This document shows, piece by piece, positions 59,451 through 64,000 of a DNA stretch of 64,000 nt; positions within the stretch are counted from its first letter, which is position 1, and each line of letters opens with the position of its first letter. The stretch spans positions 217,081-281,080 of the forward strand of contig VZRN01003159.1 of the NCBI GenBank assembly GCA_013397935.1, in the 5' to 3' direction. Made by a program: the position numbers and the translations under genes. Origin of the DNA: Dasyornis broadbenti. Its lineage: Eukaryota; Chordata; Aves; Passeriformes; Dasyornithidae. The notes beneath the pieces are model-generated. The model saw only the letters and a list, made by a program, of their open reading frames with translations. It did no database searches and had not been told where the DNA came from.

Positions 59451-61193
59451 AAAATTCCCTTTGCTGTGCAATTTTACATGTAAAGGCTGTGGTCAAGCTA
59501 AGAAACAAGTGGAAAGGTGTGCAACAAGAATGCCTTTGCTTTTTTTTTTTTGACTATATTTGTTTTCCACTAAGGACAAGAATAAGTTCAGTGTAAGACT
59601 AATTTAAGCATAAGGCAAAAAGGAAGAGCAAAGAACAGTAGAACCAAAAGCGTCCTTTTGTCCTCAAAAGATTTCCTCAGTTTATTTTTTTTCTGCGTTC
59701 AACACTGTGCAGCTGACTGCAATCGTACAGGTTCTTCCTGTGGAATGATAATAAGGTACAGTTGAGAAACATCTTGTGTGGCTTTTGGTAGTTTATAAAT
59801 AATTAAAACACAAAGAAGGTACCTTCCCATGGTAGATCCAGTCCACTTAGGACTGATAGTTGCAACTTGCAGTGGTTACTGCTGTTGTAATGTGCATAAA
59901 ATACTTCAGGCTGCAGGGGTGCTGTAGTGTGTCCTGTGCACACCAGCAGGTGCTTTGTACACTCACCACTGAGTCTTAGAGGCTGCATCTCATGTCAGCA
60001 GAGGGCTTGGGGAAGTGAAGCCATTGCATGGTTTTCAAAGCTTTTCACTGGTACCCGCACACAGTTTTAATAAGCCACCCTTTTGAGAAGATAACTTGTC
60101 AAAAAGTCAAAAGGAAAAGAGGTGGCACCTCTGTGCAGGAGGACCCCTGTAAGTACCAACTAAGCTTTGCTGCTTAGTTGTCTAGTTCAGCTTTTCAGCT
60201 TGCTTGGGGATTGGGTGCTGCATGGGCGGTTGGCAGAGAGAACTGATGGGGTCACAAAACAGGCAGTATTCTCCATTTGAATTTAATATACGCAATTATG
60301 GGGAGACTACAAAGGTGCAGGAGGGAGAGGTTTTGCAGAATCCACGTCAGCTTTTGTAAAGTGACTAGGAATGGGAAAGAGGAGAAGCTTGCTTGCCTTT
60401 GGAGTCTTTGAGACCCAAATGCATTTTGGGATGTCTTCCATCAGGCGAGAGAGAGATTCACTTAGGTGTGGATTTTCTTCTCTCTACCATTTGCTTACAA
60501 GAGTTTACTTGACCTCCCAGTTTAGCCTTTCTTCTTTTGCAATTCAGCGTAAATATTTCAGCTGTTTTTCTCCTTGCTAATGTGAAAACTCTTGATTCAG
60601 TAATGCCCCAGCCTGGAGCAATACACTTGTATTAACTCCTACACGCTGGCCACAACTGAGCAGCTGTATTTTCCAGTCCTGCCTACTGAGATATGATGGA
60701 TTGGGACTGGTATTGGAACCTGGAGAATAATCACAATCTTATGTGCTGTTTTCCTCAGAACATCTTTTTACCCTCTACCAGTCAGGATTGCAGCCTGACT
60801 ACCTGTACACTTGCTTTTCTTTCCCTTGAGAGCTACAGCCTATAGACTTGTAATTATTAATCCATTGGTGTGATGGGTGATTAACTGAGTACTCATTTAG
60901 ACCAAAGCTGTCATTTTTTGTTAACTATTTCAGTAGAAACTGCCACCAGAGCTGTGTCAACGTTGTGTGCATTGTCCCCACAGTGGAGATGAAAATCTCA
61001 TTTCCATCTCTGCAGTCATCTTCCTGCTAGATCTACCTGGCAAACAAAGCAAAAGCAGTTTGTGTTCTCTGCAGAACAGGTGTGATTTTTGGAGAGCACG
61101 TTACTCCTTAAAGTATGTTCTCCAATTTTCTTCACTTTAAAACTTATTGTAGTAGCCTTGTTAACTGATAGGATGGCCAGAAATAATTAGGCA
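59451..61193. other. Unassigned sequence between two CR1 copies
   Basis: AT-rich, with a T run near 59540 and an open frame at 60371-60580 of no recognisable kind. No gene seen. Confidence 0.6.
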
Positions 61194-61438
61194 AACTCAA
61201 AGTGCCAGGGGAAGTTTAAGCTGGACACCAGGAAAAAATCGCTCACAGAAAGAGTGATTGGGCACTGGAATGGGAGGCAGTGGAGTCACAATCCCTGGCA
61301 GTGTTTTAAAAAAAGGAAAACTTGATGGGGCACTCAGTGTCATGGTCTACTTGATAAAGTAGTGTTAGGTCATAGGTTGGACTTGATTATCTCAAAGGTG
61401 TTTTCCAACCTAGTTCACTCCGCGTGATTCTGTGAAAG
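61194..61438 (+). mobile_element. Second 3'-truncated CR1-type LINE copy
   Basis: It begins at a point equivalent to 'GTGCCAGGGGAAGTTTAAGC' in the last part of CR1 ORF2. It continues through GAAAGAGTGATTGGGCACTG (also present in the first copy), GTTGGACTTGAT.ATCTCAAAGG and TTTTCCAACCTAG, to GTGATTCTGTGAAA. Same orientation as the copy 1.7 kb upstream and shorter at the 5' end. Confidence 0.88.
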
Positions 61439-64000
61439 TGGAACCTGATTTTTTCTTTTCTTCTGCTAGTCCCTAGTTCTATCGTGCTACTGCTTCATCT
61501 GATTTTTCTTCACAGACAATAATGTAGGTTCCAATTACAAAACCTTTTTCTGGACACCCTCAGAGAACATCTGAATAAATGCATGGATGGTTACCAATTG
61601 CATTTTCATCTTAATGGGCCAGTCAGCCACTTTCCCAACCTGCTTTTGAATTCCACTCCAAGAAGATGGATGCAGTGTGCTACTGGCATCTATATGTGCT
61701 GTGCATCACCTCTAGTGACTGGTTGCTGTTTCCAGCTTTTTACGAGGTTCACATTTTGCAGGAAGCACTTCCTGCTTTTCATCTGCCTTAGTAAGGTGGC
61801 ATCAGCTTGTGGTGTTGATGTTACACAAAGGGACTGGTAATTTAGTGAAGCGCCAGGTGTCTGACAGAGGAGAATGTCATGTGTTCTTCAGTATGAAATA
61901 TGTGGTGTTGGAAATAATATTTGGCATTTCAGAGAAGTCTGTTTTGGCTTTTTAAAGTGACTTTTTTTCCATTGCTTGTCAAGCTTGTGTTCTAGAATGC
62001 ATTACCCTACTTTAACAATCAAAACCAAACATCAACAAACAAAACTACAAAAAAACGCACCCCAGTTATAGGGGGTACCACCTATGTAATTTGCACACTG
62101 TTTTCAGAAAACTGCGAAGATGCTTGTCTCTGTTTAAAGATTTTTCTCTTTCCCCCCACTCTTCTAATCAGTTACCCTCTGATGACTTCATTTACTACTG
62201 ATTAATTATTTTGGTACGTTAGCAGCAGCAATGACTCAGCTTCCTGCAACTCAAGAAACTGTGACCAGCCCTAAATCTTTCATTCATGCACTGGGTAGTG
62301 CTGGTGGTAATGTTTCATATTAATGATTGACTAAGCTCTTCCTGGGCTAACTTAGATCTCTGATTTAAGATAACCTTCCTGCATCCAGATTATAGTGCCT
62401 TTTTAAAACTTAATCCTTGCTCCGGATGAGAGCTTCCTGTATGATCTTGGTTTTCAGAAATCTGGGATGTTTGCTTCAGTAGCATTCAGCAAAGCTGCAA
62501 GCTTTATAGCAAGCATTAAATCCAGATGCCATTCTTTTTCTTAATCTGCTGCACAAGGTGAGCTTTGAAAGGGGTTTTGATGTGTACTGGGTTATACATG
62601 AGCGTTTTCTTCCTAAACCTGAGCTGTGGATAGCTTCGGGTAGGAGTTCTTTGTCTAGATTATAGGGATTTGTGTAAGATTTTCTGTTACCCTCATAGAA
62701 TTTCTCCATGGGATACCGGTCAGTTATCTTTGCTGGATTTCAATTTGCTGTCAGCTAGGTTTGCTGATGGCTCCTGCTGTTGTGCCAGCTCCCCTGGCTT
62801 TATCTTGGAAGTGTTTCTATGAATATAGTGAAGTCTTATTCTAATACTACCCTTCAAGAACTGGGTTAGAAATGAGGGAGGCCCTGTGCTGAACCATGAG
62901 CACTGCTGAGGGTTTCATAATGCAGCTTCACTGCTTTGGAAATGTCTCCACGGCTCAGCACATTGCAGCACTTGGCACAAGGAGCCAGATTGGCCAGTGC
63001 TCCCTCTTGCTCCCCCTGTTTTATGTCACGGAGCTCTACTTAATCCATAATCTGTTCCTCTTAAATTAGTATCTCCAAGCTATCTTGAAAACCATATGTC
63101 TATGGATGTGATGCGTATACAGCAAATGCTTAATTTGATGCAGTTTAGCAGGGCACATCCCCATGCTGCTCTGAATCTGCAGCTTTATACTTCAGTTCTT
63201 TAAATCTGGTGTTATTTATTTACTTATTTTAACCTTAGATCAAATTTACACCAATAAACCAGTGAATGCAGTCAGACTGTGGGTAGAAGCTTACAACCAG
63301 CTGCAGCGGCTTAAATTTTTATGCTATCTATGGCAGCTGAATTTTTTTTCTCATGGAAAATACTGAGAAAAAAAATCATCTGGGTATTAAATACATGGTT
63401 TATGTCACCCAGCCTGATCTAACATAGGTTAGGGCACCCATTCTTCTGGCAGAAACTACCTTGACAGTACCTGGGCCATTACTACTTGGGCATTATAATT
63501 TCATTCAAACTATTGAAAGCAGAGAAAATTAAATCTATATGGGAAAAAAGCAAACACTCCATGGACACTGGAAATTTTGAGGGGCTTATGCAAAGAAAAA
63601 GCTTAGTAAGGCTTTTAGTTCAGATAATGCTGCAATGTTTCTTGTATTTTTGTTTGATAATTGTTAATTCCCTTCTAAAATCATCAAGGTGGTGAAGTTG
63701 ATTTTACTTAATCATGAGTAACTAATGTAGATTATTGAAGCAAAGTTTTTGAAGTTTACTGCTGGAAATATATTTCACGGCTGCTTAGACGTTTCTACTT
63801 ACATATCTAGCCTGCTGTACTGTTTAATTCTCTGCTTGATTATTATGTTTTAATAAGATTACTTTTTAAAAATCTTTCAAGCATTCCTAACATGGATGAC
63901 AAAGTAAGTACATCAGGTGTGTCAGAAACTTGTATTTTAAAGTTTGCACTAGACATGTAATTTATTTGTATTATAGCAACAGTTGAAAATGCAGAGTATA
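61439..64000. other. Unassigned sequence to the window end
   Basis: No exon, RNA gene or further repeat was recognised. The 3' exons expected for the alternative SEMA4D transcript, or a convergent neighbouring gene, could begin beyond this point. Confidence 0.5.

Noticed and set aside
63486..63695. Possible next exon of the alternative SEMA4D form (an IWEK-like motif)
   Set aside because: A four-residue likeness only; there is no suitable acceptor or phase and no Ig cysteine motif follows.
55829..64000. 3' end of SECISBP2, the convergent neighbour of SEMA4D in mammals
   Set aside because: No minus-strand exon resembling the SECISBP2 RNA-binding or acidic C-terminal parts was found.
1..64000. 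tRNA, rRNA, CRISPR array or bacterial-type operon
   Set aside because: No tRNA arm motifs, rRNA blocks or regularly spaced repeats were seen, and the gene structure is that of a vertebrate nuclear gene.

Overview
The window looks like draft-assembly nuclear DNA from a bird. The evidence is one vertebrate multi-exon gene with GT-AG introns, two 3'-truncated CR1-type LINE copies ending in ATTCTGTG-like repeats, and a solo LTR of an ERVL-like family that I recall as common in birds. A run of 81 N (51103-51183) marks an assembly gap. The human counterpart of the gene lies on 9q22, which largely corresponds to the avian Z, so Z linkage is a reasonable inference but is not shown by the sequence.

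The only gene I can support is SEMA4D (semaphorin 4D, CD100) on the + strand. Fourteen coding exons between 33820 and 53726 join in a consistent reading phase to give 855 residues: signal peptide, sema domain, PSI domain, one Ig-like domain, a Thr/Pro/Ser-rich stalk, one membrane helix and a cytoplasmic tail of about 100 residues. All the usual SEMA4D coding blocks are present. The start codon sits in an exon whose 5' part (about 33519-33819) is probably 5' UTR with three short upstream ORFs. The 3' UTR runs to about 55275, with AATAAA signals at 54057, 55235 and 55247.

The best find is at 55622-55828, just past that 3' UTR. It is an open, well-spliced exon in the correct phase to follow coding exon 13 directly. 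It would replace the Ig/stalk/membrane exon with a Pro/Ser-rich linker and the start of a different Ig-like fold. From memory it resembles the alternative C-terminus of a shorter mammalian SEMA4D isoform, so this locus probably also makes a secreted form. The rest of that alternative end was not found and is probably beyond the window.

Positions 1-33518 show no CpG island and no recognisable coding exon. They are most simply the long 5' intron of SEMA4D, or DNA upstream of it, and contain simple repeats, a G-rich (minus strand) tract, a 44-base T run and a 1078-bp solo LTR with an intact 5-bp target duplication (31472-32549). The introns hold small repeats and one striking hairpin cluster (39343-39412). 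From 55829 to 64000 I see only old repeats and unassigned sequence. No tRNA, rRNA or CRISPR array was seen.
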